Assembly (NCBI GenBank): GCA_024180945.1 | Contig: JAKSGN010000010.1 | Coordinates: 186,001 to 250,000, forward strand | Source: Macrophomina tecta | Lineage: Eukaryota > Ascomycota > Dothideomycetes > Botryosphaeriales > Botryosphaeriaceae | Reading direction: 5' to 3' | Length of the DNA stretch: 64,000 nt | Shown here: piece after piece, positions 22,248 to 33,673 of the stretch | Layout of the letters: each line of letters opens with the position of its first letter | How positions within the stretch are numbered: the first letter of the stretch is position 1 | Made by a program: the position numbers and the translations under genes | The notes under the pieces: generated by a model | Databases searched by the model: none | Told to the model about the DNA's origin: nothing | The model's input: the letters and a program-made list of their open reading frames with translations, nothing else

Positions 22248-23964
22248 ACGTGATTTACCACCCTGCGACGCGCCCTAGCCTGCGACGCACTTCCCCCACC
22301 ACCACGTGTTCAGGAGCAGATATCTCTACCACAACACAATTATATTTGAATTATACGACACTAGCTAGCATTTTGGATACTCCTACACTGTCTAATAGTA
22401 TGTCCTTGCACGTGGCACCCACTGCACGTCGGAGGTGCGCGCGCACGTCCCTGGGCCCCCCCTTGTGCCACGTGGTTCCGGATAGCCTCTTCGCGTACTA
22501 GAATCAGATTCTGAGCTTCCTGGACCTGTAGAACTCCACCATGCTGTAGCTGCGCTCGTGATCGTGTTTTTTCTTTGCCTCGTGTTCTATAACGGCCTCC
22601 AGCTCCTTGACACGTTGTTCATATAGAACTGCTCCGCTCATTGCTAGCTGGCAGCCCTTGATCACTTTGGATAGTGGCTCTGTTCGACTCTGTGATGATC
22701 GTTGAAGCGCTGTTTGTACTAGCTGTGTCTGTTTTGCTAGTTCTACTAGGTTCCTGGGCGTTTCTGATTCTGTTTTGAATGAATGGTGGTACGAGCCTGT
22801 CGATACATCGCAAGGAAGTCTGCCTTATCAACGTGGAAGATTGCCCGGCGAGCGAGATCCTGGACCAAGTGACCATATGCTGTTTTCAATGGACTATAAC
22901 AGGCAACATCAAGAGGCTGGAGGATACGTGATGTATGGGGGGGTAAACACTCCGTAACAATATTATTTTCTGAGCAGAATACATCGAATTCCGGCGTTGC
23001 GTGGCTATCATTGCCATCAAGAATTAATAGACGATGCGTGCCCCTAGTACGATGTCTTGTCCACTTGTCAAAGTGCTGAATAAAGTGATGGCCTAGTGCG
23101 TCATTCGTCCAGCCGTTATCACTAACGGCGATAGTCCAGACTGGTGGTAGGTCATGCTGTTGATACCAGTATTTTAGATGGACTTTGCCTTCTAGAATCA
23201 CAAAGGGAGGAAGAACCCAGCCAGAGGCGTTAACACATTCGATTACTGTCGACCATGTGCGATTTCCTGGTTGGATAACGGTAGCACGTCCAACATATTC
23301 TGACGAAACAACGACCTTAGAGGATGCAGAGTCCGTGATTAAACCCATTGCAAAGCCTGTTTCATCAAAATTGTAGACGTCTTCATCAACGATGCCGTAT
23401 TTCCGTCGTGTTTCTTGAACGCGTTCAAACCAGGGCCGAATAACGCGTGGATCTTCATTTTTAGCTCGCTGTGCATCACGGCTCCTAGATAGACGTGTTT
23501 TGATGGCAGGATGTTCGCCGAGAAACCTATAGATCCAGTTCTTGCCAATAGTTCTAGCTCGTGATGCGTTAGGTCCACGACGCGTCAGTAACGACTGGGC
23601 CATTCGTTTAACATCAATAATGTATGGTGGAAATCCTCATCGCTCCATAGAACAGATCCAGTTAATTAGCTGCTCTTCTTCACATTCCAATAGCAAGCGA
23701 TTTTTAGCCTTAGAACCTCGTCTTGGTGAAATTCCTTTTTGACGTCGTCGGAGCGTAGGTTCTGGGACCTTATAGACGTCTGCGGCGTGTCGGCGACTTA
23801 AAATTTGACTCTTTTGAAGGCTATTGATAGTAAGGGCCAAACGGCCTCTTTTTGAGGCGAATTAATTTTGTGTGGTGGAGCCATTGCGTGTTGAAATCGT
23901 GGTGTTGTTTGGTGGGAGGAAGTGCGTCGCAGGCTAGGGCGCGTCGCAGGGTGGTAAATCACGT
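22248..23964 (-). mobile_element. Pogo/Fot1-like DNA transposon, 1,717 bp
   Basis: Terminal inverted repeats of 47 bp match perfectly (acgtgatttaccaccctgcg...; 22248-22294 and 23918-23964). Each contains a direct repeat, cctgcgacgc-like, twice. TA duplications flank it at 22246-22247 and 23965-23966. The transposase is on the minus strand and broken by one stop and one deletion. Terminal sequences differ from the other pogo elements here, so this is a separate subfamily. Confidence 0.9.
22500..23840 (-). pseudogene. Pogo/Fot1 transposase, one stop and one deletion
   Basis: The N-terminal HTH region runs from 23840 (RHAADVYKVPEPTLRRRQKG) to a TGA at 23637-23639. The same frame then continues (GFPPYIIDVKRMAQSLLTRR) to about 22755. 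The DDE/D core is complete: YNFDETGFAMG, RLLILDGNDSHATPEF and RILQPLDVACYSPLK. Near 22750 a deletion and frameshift remove the usual SGFRGAGL segment. In another frame the C-terminal coiled region is preserved (PRNLVELAKQTQLVQTAL, then KVIKGCQLAMSGAVLYEQ) down to a stop near 22500. It catalysed cut-and-paste transposition at TA. It is non-functional now. Confidence 0.8.
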
Positions 23965-23966
23965 TA

Positions 23967-24255
23967 GGCTGGAGTCAATAGAGGTAGGGGTTATATTTAA
24001 GGCCCTGGTGACGACTTTGGCGAAGGCTTAATAGCGAGGATTATGTAAGCATGCTAACTACTTATTCTTTGGTGAGCGCGAAAGTCGCCCTGACTGGTAC
24101 ACAGTTGACCAACGTGGGTTTTTCCTGCTTTGTTATCGAGTGTTGAGGGTTTTGAATGAACCGGGAGATCAATGTAGGTAAAACATCTGCTCAGCGTCAG
24201 TTCTTCCCTATGGCCCGTTGAGAACGATAGGGTTGCATGCATCACCATCATCACC
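23967..24255 (+). mobile_element. LINE-A 3' end, solo fragment
   Basis: From about 24100 to 24255 the sequence matches the LINE-A 3' UTR end (tgaaccggga, tctgctcagcgtcagttctt, ccctatggccc). It ends in a degenerate tail catcaccatcatcacc. No ORF2 sequence is attached, so this is a strongly 5'-truncated copy. The stretch between the pogo element and about 24100 is unassigned. Confidence 0.65.
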
Positions 24256-26792
24256 GCCCTGACTGGGGCAGGGTGTCCAACGTTGAGCAGCATTTTCTAG
24301 ATACCTTGCGCGAGATACCATGGCTAGATCTGACAATCGACGGTATCAAAGCCGTTTACATACCATTCATTGTAGATGTACAGGTTAAGGGTAGGTGGCA
24401 AGTATTCCTAAGGTGTGGTGTTTCATGGTTATAAGAGCCTCAAGAACGGGAACCAGGAGCCATCAACGACAAATCCTTAGTTGCTTTTCCTAACTAATGG
24501 GCGGAATTGGCTACAGATAGTAGATGCTATAACCGAGGTAAACAGAAAAATTAAATAATAAGGCAACAATCTCATGATCAGGCAACGCCTGGGCTTATAT
24601 TTCATCGTGTTAAAACGCTACACGTCATAGGCGAACTAGTCCGTAAAAGCTTTAAACTTCAGGCAATAACTGACTCTTACACAGGCATCATTTTCAACTG
24701 AGAGCACCCACTCTTGAACAGAGATCTGGGGCATCGACCCACTAATGGAGCAAATATTAGGCTGACGGTCGAGTTCTCGTCCTTCAGCTTGCCAGCCAGC
24801 TCCTAGAACCTCGTCTTTCCTACTCCTGCACCCATTTGACGGATACTATTAGCTTCACCTTGATAACTTCAACGACGCTGCCAATCGTACACTAAACTGT
24901 CATTGCACGTTATGCTGGCGCTCGTCGGCTTTCCGGCGGAGAGGGCTCTCAACAGCTTGTCTTGTGAAACCTTTACATGCATTGCATGCAATGCATGAGG
25001 CAATCCTGCATGACGATAAGTTCCGGGCTTTCACATGCTGAAAACGCGGTACGGCCTGTGTAATAGTTTGTCCCATTTCGGCGATGACTGCGTAGCTCAA
25101 GGGTCGTTGAATTTCCCCACGGTCAGCTCCTACCTGACTCGACTCACCCGAAAACCGATACGTTAACATGCCAAGAAGACCCTTTGCCGATACGGAGCCT
25201 TCGCCGATGCGAGCACCCTGGTGCAAGCTGCTAAGCAAAGGGCTCAACAGACAGTATCGCGGTCGGCCAGAGCGGCAGACTGGAATGTTGAAGTAGTTTC
25301 GAACGTAATTTGTGCGCGCCGACAAAGTGTAGTGCCGATGGACGTCGAGCGCAGATGAGTAATTTACGCAGGTCGGGAGGCCCAAGATACGACAATTTGG
25401 TACTCGGAAGTTCTTCTGGCCATTTCAATATGTAATCCTTGAGGGAATATACGCCTAGGTGCGGGGTTACGCTAGCCCTTGAGGCGATTGTTACAAGCCA
25501 GCGAAGGCTCGCTTGAGTCGATAGCAGCGACATGCAGCTGAAACGCGGGAACGGGAATTCAGCCGAGAAGCGTTATCACAGGTCCATTCCGTGCATAGCG
25601 GGGCCTAGTTCTGCAACCTAGAAACTTATCAACTCCATACGCTACACTTTTAGGGTAAGGATGGGCCAAAACATATTACATTTAACTATTAACTACCAAA
25701 TCTGTTTTTCATTGAAGAAATCCAGCTAGTTATGCGCAATCGAGCGATCTAATATCTGCACCCATAAAACGGCATGCCATCGGGAAGAAGCTAGGTGGTA
25801 ACATGATATTGATCTGGATAGGCGGCTGGATGTGGGACAAGCTTAAAACCAAGGCGGTTGTACGACCGTATAGCCCCGGCTGTACGTAGATTTAGGGAGC
25901 CGTTGCATCCGCGACGCCGCAGAGCCGCATAAAAGCTTGGACGACGTACATCGCTGAGCCGGGTGTCGATTCTGTTAATAATAGCCATATGCAAGCTATC
26001 TAGGTACCCAACGCATGGCAAGCGGAAGGCGCCGCTTGCTTCCTACCGGTCGCGGCTTGGCTAAGGTATGCAGTTAGGGTGCCGGAACTGCGGTACTGGA
26101 GTTACCGTTTAGATCTCAGATGTGCTCGGAGCAGCGCGGGGAGAGAGAATTTTTCATGAACGAGACGATTCGTTGCCGGTTCTATCGAAGAGTGCTGATT
26201 AAACGTGGAGCAGTGTGTCCTTTGCCCCATGCCAACAGGATCGAGCTAGCTGCCACAAGGATCACCTAACTGCACGACTGAGGAGCGATGTCCTGGATCT
26301 GCATGTCTAGAGTCAGAACATGGGTATGCTACCACAACAGCAGAGCGAGCGGGACACTGCGGATCCTAAGCACCTGCATCTGCTGCTTCAGGGATGGAGC
26401 ATTCCTTATCGCTAAATCATGCACTTACCACACTGTATGGCGGACGCAAGGCATAGCAGGCCTATCATAGAGTAAGTCCCACCGAGGACCTTTTCACCTA
26501 TTTCGGCATCAGACATCCTTTAAACCCGAAAGCTAGCGGCCCGCTGCCAAGCCGAAATATCTCGACGTCTATTTCCCCGATATGATCCCCTCATTTTACT
26601 TGTGTGCTACCCCACTACCGTGAAAGAAATTTCCCTCCCAGTTTTTGGTATTGCGATCTTTTAGTCCACCTCGAGTCTGGGAGACTAATAACAGCGGTAA
26701 AAGAGGTAAAGGAGGAGGATTTGGACGCTCCGGTCAAAACGAGAGCCAAGCAGGTCCACTATACAGAGAACTTTTCGGCCCGAGACGAAATT
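24256..26792. other. Long gene-free stretch
   Basis: I see only short frames without domains; the longest is 161 codons on minus at 24900-25385 and reads like chance. A perfect 22-bp palindrome lies at 24976-24997 (catgcattgcatgcaatgca + tg). The end of this region is the upstream flank of the Reg1-like gene. Confidence 0.4.
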
Positions 26793-28386
26793 ATGGCGGA
26801 AGTGCTACCCCTCCAAGTTCCTAACGGGCAGTCACGCATTTCTCCATGGCCAATTCAATCACACGAAACATTCCAAGATGAACACTTTAGACAACCGCCT
26901 TCCCGACCCGCTTACGACCACCAGGATGCCTATGATAGCATAAAGGCGAAAATATCATTCACCATGCTTTCGCCCAGCAGCGACTCAAACCTTTGCACAA
27001 TCGGTCCTCCTACGCCTGAACCATTACCTGCGGCCAAAGACGATACTACAATCAGACCGGAACCATCGCGGTGCATTGACTATCTTTCGGATGACTGGAG
27101 AGAGGAGGACATAAGGTCCTCATGGCGTTACATCACCGCAAACCGCAAAACATACGGTCAACTATCGAGACTAGAGAATGCATCCTGGCGGAGGTGGGCC
27201 AAAGCCAAATATCGGTTACGGACAATTTCTCCGGAGACTCTCAATTGGTAAGGACGTCCTAATCGCTGGTTTATAATCCTATCCATTCAGGTTTAACGGG
27301 TGTTAAAAATTGCATATCTGATAATTAGTCAGGTCCAAGGACTGTGACATGACGTGGCTGTACGGCCCATTGCAAACATCTTCCAATACCCCCTTTCCCC
27401 ACCATGGCCCGGAGGCATCTAGCAACATATCCACAAACAATTCCTTCTTTGGCAAAAAGCCGATCCTTAAAAAGCGGACTATATCGGAGATCATGCTTCA
27501 ACCATCAGTATCCAATTCATTACTTGTCAAGCAGGCCGCCACTGCAACCCGGGCACAGCGGAGCAGCGCTTCTCCACTACGGACCCGAGAGCGCCTAACG
27601 AATACTCGTGCAACTTCTGATTCCGTTATTTTGGCAATACCATCGACGAGCTCTGACAAGGAAGCCATGGACAGCGTCATATCTCAGTCCCCATCGTGTC
27701 TTCATTCCCCTGGCGACGGCGGGAAGAAACACATCCGATTCGACAACAAGGTCGCACAATACATTGTTGTGGGTTTCGAATATGGTGATGATTATGAAGA
27801 CGACAATTGGTCTAATTATGAGGACGACACTGAGGACGACTCTGAGGATGACGGCCTTGAACTAAGAACCAAACCAAGACAGTTTTCTCATTGGACCTCC
27901 AAGAACAGCTTTGATCCAGAGCGTAAGACGATCGAAAAGCTTCCTGACACCACGCTCATGTACCGGTCCGATTCACCAGACGTACCCTATCAGGTACGAG
28001 CTCATTCATTGGGATTTGGGCGGTCCAGCCGACTATCGCCGCCGCCGTCGCCGTCGCAAGAGACGCTCAGACCCTCTCGTCCCTCAAGGAACTTGCTACT
28101 CGGCAATGAGGATAATATTGACGGAGATATCCCTGTAGAGATATTAGGTGCATTCGTCGGACAGTGTAGCAGCACTACTGTGGGCCGGCGCAGACTCAAT
28201 AATGAAGATGATGGGGAAAGCTGTCAGTCAGACGGACTTCAGCGAATAACATCGGGAATGTTCACACCATACGAGGAGGATGAAGACGAAATTATGGCAG
28301 TATGGTTCTTTAGCAAGGTCGTAGACATAGTAAACGCGATGAAGGACATCGCTTATATCTTCTGGAACATTGGATGGCGTAGTTGA
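26793..28386 (+). CDS. DUF1752/Reg1-like phosphatase regulator, 2 exons
   Basis: Join 26793..27247 and 27333..28386 gives 502 aa. The 85-bp intron (GTAAGG...TAGTCAG) keeps frame (TG|G). Across the junction it reads LENASWRRWAKAKYRLRTIS, then PETLNW-SKDCDMTWLYGPL. This is the conserved core of the DUF1752 (GATA/AreA-like) region found in fungal Reg1-type proteins. Further on, KKHIRFDNKVAQYIVVG matches the block of Reg1 proteins around their PP1-binding motif. An acidic stretch, a Ser/Pro-rich part and a C-terminal VVDIVNAMKDIAYIFWNIGW helix complete the family pattern. Predicted role: regulatory subunit of type 1 phosphatase in glucose repression. The start is uncertain: the frame is open upstream to 26604 without an ATG. 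Confidence 0.75.
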
Positions 28387-28672
28387 TCGACATCGGCCAC
28401 CTATTACAACGCAGCCTGGAGGAGGTGGGGAAAGAGAAAAGGCGACCAGCTTGTGATAAACCGGTTGAATTGGGTTTTCATTGTCTTCCCCTAAGCTATC
28501 TAACTATTATAGAAGCTAAGCGTTGTTCAGGTATAAGTCTCTAGTTGTTTAAAGGAGATTTAGAAGGGTGTACAGTCTGCGTTCAGTTCCTCGACAAGCA
28601 TAACGGCTTGAGCAGCAGCAGAAGTCCTAGAAAGCCACAGCATAAGCTACGCGCGTAATACTTCAAAGGTAA
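28387..28672. other. Convergent intergenic region
   Basis: Short spacer between the 3' ends of the Reg1-like gene and the DOMON gene, containing no other gene. Confidence 0.4.
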
Positions 28673-29856
28673 CTAAGCTAAAATAACCATCGCGAGATAA
28701 GCGAGAACAGCGTGAGCGGTCTGCATCCTCCTCTCATGCTGAGCAGCAGCGAGAGCATCGCCGCCACCGGTTTGCTGGGCACCGAAGGAGCCGGTGGTCT
28801 GGCCGGGAGCGCAGTAGTTGACACCGTCGTCGCTGCCTTCTGACCTCTTGTCATTATCATTGTTCCACGGGGGGTAAACATTGGGTTTGCCAGTACCCAA
28901 GGGAGCCATTGCGATGTAGACGTACCAGAACTAGAGCCAGATCCAGATCCTGTGCTTGAGGGTCTGGAAACACAGTCACGTGTACCAGTGCTTGTAGATG
29001 TACCAGAACTAGAACCAGGCCCAGAGCCTGTACTGGAGGGTCGGGGCACACAGTCCTGGGTGCCAGTGCTTGTAGAGGTACCAGAACTAGAACCAGGTCC
29101 AGAGCCTGTACTGGAGGGTCGGGGCACACCGTCTTGGGTACTGATACTAGTTTCTCCTATCGAGATTGCATTTCCAGATGCGAAGGGGTTCCCGCTGCTG
29201 CCGCCCTTGGCAGTGCTGAAGTCCCAGTCGAAGCTGCCGTAGTCCCCGCCGTGCTGCTGGATGGCCGTGCTCATGTCGTCGGTGTTCATGGCGCTTCCGG
29301 ATCGGCTTGCATGTATCCAAATTGCGGAGCTGGCGGTAAAATCCATGGAGCCACCAGCCCAGGACTGGCAGTTTCCACCTGCAGAGTGTCGGCCATCAGG
29401 CTCATGCAAAATCGGAGGGTACTTACACCTAACGTTTGCAGTCATCTGGCCATTGGATACACCGGAGCCCTCGAGCAACGTGAACTGGGTGTTACTGTCA
29501 AATTGAGGCATATTGTGGCCGGTACCAAGGCGCGGTGAAACGGTAACGTTGTTGCCGTCTGCGGAAGTGTACATGACGAAGATATGGGAGCCCGACATGG
29601 AGCGGCCCTGACCGAGGCCGACCCATGAGTAGGAAGTTGGTGCAGTAATCTGGAAGAAAACATCTCCGCTTCCAGAGTTTGCGGTGCTATCTGGAATGTT
29701 CAAGGCGTAGCATATATTGCCATTGCAATTAGAAGATGTTTGGGCGCGTGCGGTGGAGGCTGCAAGAGAACGTGAGCGAGGATTAGCTAACTAAGGGCTA
29801 CAGAGAAGGAACAAACCGAGGCTCAGCAGGGCGGCAGTAGCAACGCGAGACCACAT
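28673..29856 (-). CDS. Secreted DOMON/cellobiose-dehydrogenase-type cytochrome domain protein, 3 exons
   Basis: Complement of join(28673..28839, 28926..29759, 29817..29856) gives 346 aa. Introns are 57 bp (GTTTGT...TTGCAG) and 86 bp (GTACGT...GGTCAG); both joins keep frame. A signal peptide (MWSRVATAALLSLASTARAQ) is split by the first intron. A CDH-type DOMON heme domain follows (VFFQITAPTSYSWVGLGQGR, SMSGSHIFVMY, later AIWIHAS), with Met and His candidates for heme ligands. Next is a Ser/Thr/Gly linker made of three 26-residue repeats. The end, ERRMQTAHAVLAYLAMVILA, resembles the first helix of a cytochrome b561 domain, or a C-terminal membrane anchor. Full-length DOMON-b561 proteins are longer, so this may be a truncated member. 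Likely an extracellular electron-transfer protein. Confidence 0.7.
28926..29150 (-). repeat. 78-bp tandem repeat coding Ser/Thr/Gly linker
   Basis: Three tandem 78-bp units each encode RPSSTGSGPGSSSGTSTSTG-like 26-residue repeats in the DOMON gene. Units differ by a few substitutions. Confidence 0.85.
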
Positions 29857-30477
29857 TGTACCAAAACGCAAGGGACGAGGACTGAAAGAAAAGAGGCGGC
29901 AGGTCAATATGTGTGTACGCCACAAAAACTGAGGGACTATTGTTGGCTCCGTTATTAGCTAAGGAAGGGGTCCGGAGCAAAGGGGCGCCGTGATGCCGAT
30001 AGTCTTGTGGAGGGTCTGGCGCTCTTAAGCTCAGGCCCCAGGTCGCAACGGAACCACACACCAAGTACAGGACATTCCCGAAGCGGGGATCCGGCGGCGG
30101 GCCAGCAAAAGGGTGATTTCCGGCCACGACTCAACTGCTGGCTTGCGCGTCCCCAGCTCGGCGCCGGTTAGCAGCAGCTGCACCATCAGTTCTCACCTAC
30201 AAGCGGGGCTCCGAGGCTGTGTGAGCTGGCTGGGGAGGCTGAAGAGGGGAGTCTTGGTGTTGTCAGCTTAGGCCCAGCATGTGAAGGCGGAACGTCAAAT
30301 AGCCCGCCGCGGATTGACGGGGGTACACGCCGCACCAGGAACATGGCGCTAAGGTTGTCCCCGACTACTTGACCATCCCTGCTAGTTGACCACGCTCACC
30401 GCATGTGCAGGTCCATTCAGCAAGCGCACTCTGAATCTCTTCAGCTGCTCACAGATGGACAAGAAAAGGTTCTTATA
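29857..30477. other. Upstream region of DOMON gene
   Basis: No gene seen. It ends at the TA duplication of the following pogo element. Confidence 0.3.
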
Positions 30478-32302
30478 ACGTACTTCACAAGCGAGTGGGT
30501 CACCCCAACCAAATTTTACACTCATTAAGATGTAAACCACCATGTCGCAACAACAACAACTCCCTTCAGCTCCAAATGAAGCTAAAATACAGCTCGCAAA
30601 ACGCGCTATCGATCAAGACCAAATTAAAAGTAATCAAGAGGCTGCAAGGATCTTTAACGCGTCTAATACAACCCTTCAACGAAGACGCGCTGGAGTTAAA
30701 CCACGACGCGATTGCACACCCAACTCGAGGCTGCTCACGGATCTAGAAGAGAAGGCACTAGTTGAACGTATTCTAGACCTGGATTCACACGGACATCCTC
30801 CGACTCTTCGCCGTGTTGGAGATATGGCGAACCAGATCCTCGCTGGACGCGGTGGCCGTAAGGTCGCCATCAATTGGCCATCAAACTTCATCAACCGTCA
30901 ACCTGAGCTCAAAACGCGGTTCAATCGCAAGTACGACTACCAGAGAGCTAAGAACGAAGATCTGAAGGTTATCGGCGACTGGTTTGAGCTCGTGCGTAAT
31001 GTCAAAGCGAAGCATGGCATCGCGGACGACAACGTCTACAATTTCGACGAGACCGGCTTTATGATGGGCGTTATTGGGACCGAGCTGGTTGTCACGGGTA
31101 CGGAGAAGCGCAATCGACCGAAAACGGTCCAGCCAGGCAATCGCGAATGGGTTACGGTGATCCAAGGTGTCAACGCGCTCGGCTAGGCGATCCCGCCATT
31201 CATCTTCGCCGGTATATGCCACCTTTCCGCATGGTACGAGGGCGATGATATTCCTTCGGATTGGACGATTGCTTTAAGCAATAACGGCTGGACTACGGAT
31301 GAGCTCGGATTTGAGTGGATTAAGCACTTCGACAAGCACACGAAGGAGAAGACCAAGGGATCGCGACGTCTGCTTATTCTGGACGGCCATGGAAGCCACG
31401 ACACAGCCGAATTCCATGAATTTTGCAGAGAGAACAATATCATAACTCTTTGCATGCCTGCGCATTCGTCGCACCTTTTACAGCCTCTCGATGTGGGCCG
31501 TTTTGCGCCCTTGAAGAAGGCGTACGGCAAGCAGGTCGAGGAGCTTATACGCAACTACATCAACCATATCACCAAACTCGAGTTTCTACCAGCGTTTCGG
31601 GCCGCTTTTGACGCTTCAATTACTCCGGATAATATCCGCGGAGGCTTCCGAGGCTCTGGATCAATTCCATTTAATCCAGAGACCGTGATTTCGAAGCTCG
31701 ATATAAAGCTCCGGACTCCCACCCCCCTCTCCGACTCCGAAGGACCATGGTCGGCGAAAACGCCGGGAAATCAGGACGGTTTTGTATCTCAAACGGATCT
31801 TATTAAGCATAAGATTGACCAGCATCAAGGTTCAAGCCCGACACCAATCACAGACGCGGTTGATCAGATCCTGAAAGGGGCGCTTCGGATTGCGACGCAG
31901 AACGAACTTCTCAAGGCAGAGGTCGCGGCGCTTCGAAAGGCAAACGAAGCCGCAACGAAGCGAAAAAGACGCCAAAAACGACAGATTCAGAAACGAGGAA
32001 CCCTCACGAAGGACGAAGGATCGCAATCAATTGGTCAGGCTGATTTTAATGGGCAAATACAACAAGAAACATCTCGGTCGCGGTCGCGACGCGATGGCGA
32101 CGCGCCGCGCCAGCGACGGCGTGGATACTGCAGAGAGCCAGGTCATCGCATCGAGACATGTCCAGCGCGATTAGCAGAAGTAGGAGATGAGACGTCTAAA
32201 GACTCTAATTAATTGCTTTTGGCGTTGTTGAGAAATTTGTATTTAAAGTGGTTTGATCAGGAGTTTTGGTGTTGGGGTGACCCACTCGCTTGTGAAGTAC
32301 GT
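30478..32302 (+). mobile_element. Pogo/Fot1-like DNA transposon, 1,825 bp, nearly intact
   Basis: Perfect 32-bp terminal inverted repeats (acgtacttcacaagcgagtg...; 30478-30509 and 32271-32302) are flanked by TA (30476-30477 and 32303-32304). Inside is one transposase frame with a single stop. The ends share the acaagcgag core with the pogo copies at 17830 and 18729. Confidence 0.93.
30542..32212 (+). pseudogene. Pogo/Fot1 transposase with one nonsense codon
   Basis: The 557-codon frame is interrupted once by TAG at 31184-31186, where pogo-family proteins have Trp (INASGWALPPF type); TGG to TAG is a RIP-type change. In order it shows a psq HTH (NQEAARIFNASNTTLQRRR), a CENPB-type HTH (GRKVAINWPSNFINRQPELK), and the catalytic triad in YNFDETGFMMG, LLILDGHGSHDTAEF and LLQPLDVGRFAPLK. 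SGSIPFNPETVISKL and a C-terminal coiled/basic region follow. It ends with GYCREPGHRIETC, a CCHC knuckle lacking its first Cys. Apart from the stop it looks complete, so the copy may be recent. Confidence 0.9.
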
Positions 32303-33673
32303 TAGAAGAGATATCGGACTAACTTACTACTTCCTTAGGCACTATATTGGTTCCTTTCTCGGTTACTCTCTATCCCTCGGTACTGTAATTTCCTCAGATC
32401 TATTACTTCCTCGGTTATGCTGCATTTAGCTTATGTATAGAGCCAAACCTACCTACCTCCCTTATAGGAGATAGGCGGAATCTACTCTTTCCAACCTTAC
32501 TACTCTTTCTTCTCAAAATTCAACAAAAGGCCTTGATTAATTTAAATTAAAGGCGCTCCTAAAAGAGTTCTCATCTTCGCAGTTAACCTATTCAATTCAA
32601 TATCTACCCAGATACGGTTGAGGGTGCGCTATGCCGCCGCGAAGTAGCGGTTTGCCCGTGCGCGGTTTCGCTGACAACTAAGGACGGAGGCTGAGATAAG
32701 GCCCGCGGCGCTGGCCCGCGCGTGGAATGGCTGCAGCGTAACCGCGAATGGCTGCAGCGTAACCGCGATGGCGTCCTCCGCTCCATGGAATGCCTGCTGA
32801 TTTGGTACCGCTCCGCTGGGCAAGGTCCAGATCCCGCGTCCTAGGCCGCATGTGAGACTTGGCTCCGAATTGTGAGCATTACCATTCTCAGGCAGCGGGC
32901 TCGCAGCACTGCTTCCATGCTTACCTCCGGCCGGTTAGAGGCACCGCCTAGCTATTATAGGCGCAATTAGACCTCCGCGTAACTTAACCAAAGAAGCCGT
33001 TTTGTATAGGTGGGTTATAGGGCCTAAAAGACGCTTATTAAGCGATTAGCAGGCAGCCCCGCCCTTTGGCGTTGAAGGCGCCGCGAGAGGGGATTAGCAG
33101 CGGATGCGAGGAATTGATTGGCTTTTGCATTTGCGGGGTTACGGGTAACGCATCCACTCCTTTGGCCATCGTCGCCGCCACCCAGAGCGGCCCGTAGCCG
33201 CATCCCCTGCGCCATTATCTAGCTGCATAGGCAGGGAGGTCGCTGCTACCCGATCGTGCCCTGGAGCAGATAACCTCAGCGCTGGCGCATATGTAACCGT
33301 TGAAGATGCATACCGTGTCGCTGTTATCGTTGTGGCTGCCGAGCCGCGGGCCACGCATTCCCTTAACTAGCTACGCGCAGATCTTACAAGCGTAGTTGGG
33401 TAGGTCTATAGGTATTATTAGTCGCGGAAGAGCTATTGCTGCTAGCAGACCCCGTCACCACATAACCGCGTGACTCGCGTGACTGGGATGGCGTAAGAAC
33501 TCATGTCTGGCTATCGCATGTACGCAAGTGTTGGTGGCATGTGAAAGGGCCTTAGCCGTGAAAGAGCGGGTGGTGACCACTGGGGCTGCCGGACGGCAGC
33601 ATGCGCGGATGCGCTTTTGCAAGGGCTCTGCATCCCGAGTGGAAGGTAGCTTGACGCATACCATCGACTAGTC
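32303..33673. repeat. LTR-like remnant and unassigned sequence
   Basis: At about 32460-32525 a block (aggcggaatctactctttcc ... ttcttctcaaaattcaaca) resembles a block at 57600-57648 and looks like the 3' end of a fungal LTR. A 21-bp unit gaatggctgcagcgtaaccgc is repeated twice in tandem at 32725-32766. The rest holds no recognisable gene. Confidence 0.35.

Noticed and set aside
24900..25385. 161-codon ORF on minus strand
   Set aside because: Its composition is low in pattern, there is no domain or intron context, and it overlaps a palindrome in a gene-free stretch; it is probably chance.
28678..28925. Unspliced C-terminus of the DOMON protein (WLPWVLANPMF...)
   Set aside because: The spliced frame gives a hydrophobic helix like b561 helix 1 and has good intron borders; the unspliced frame gives a featureless tail.
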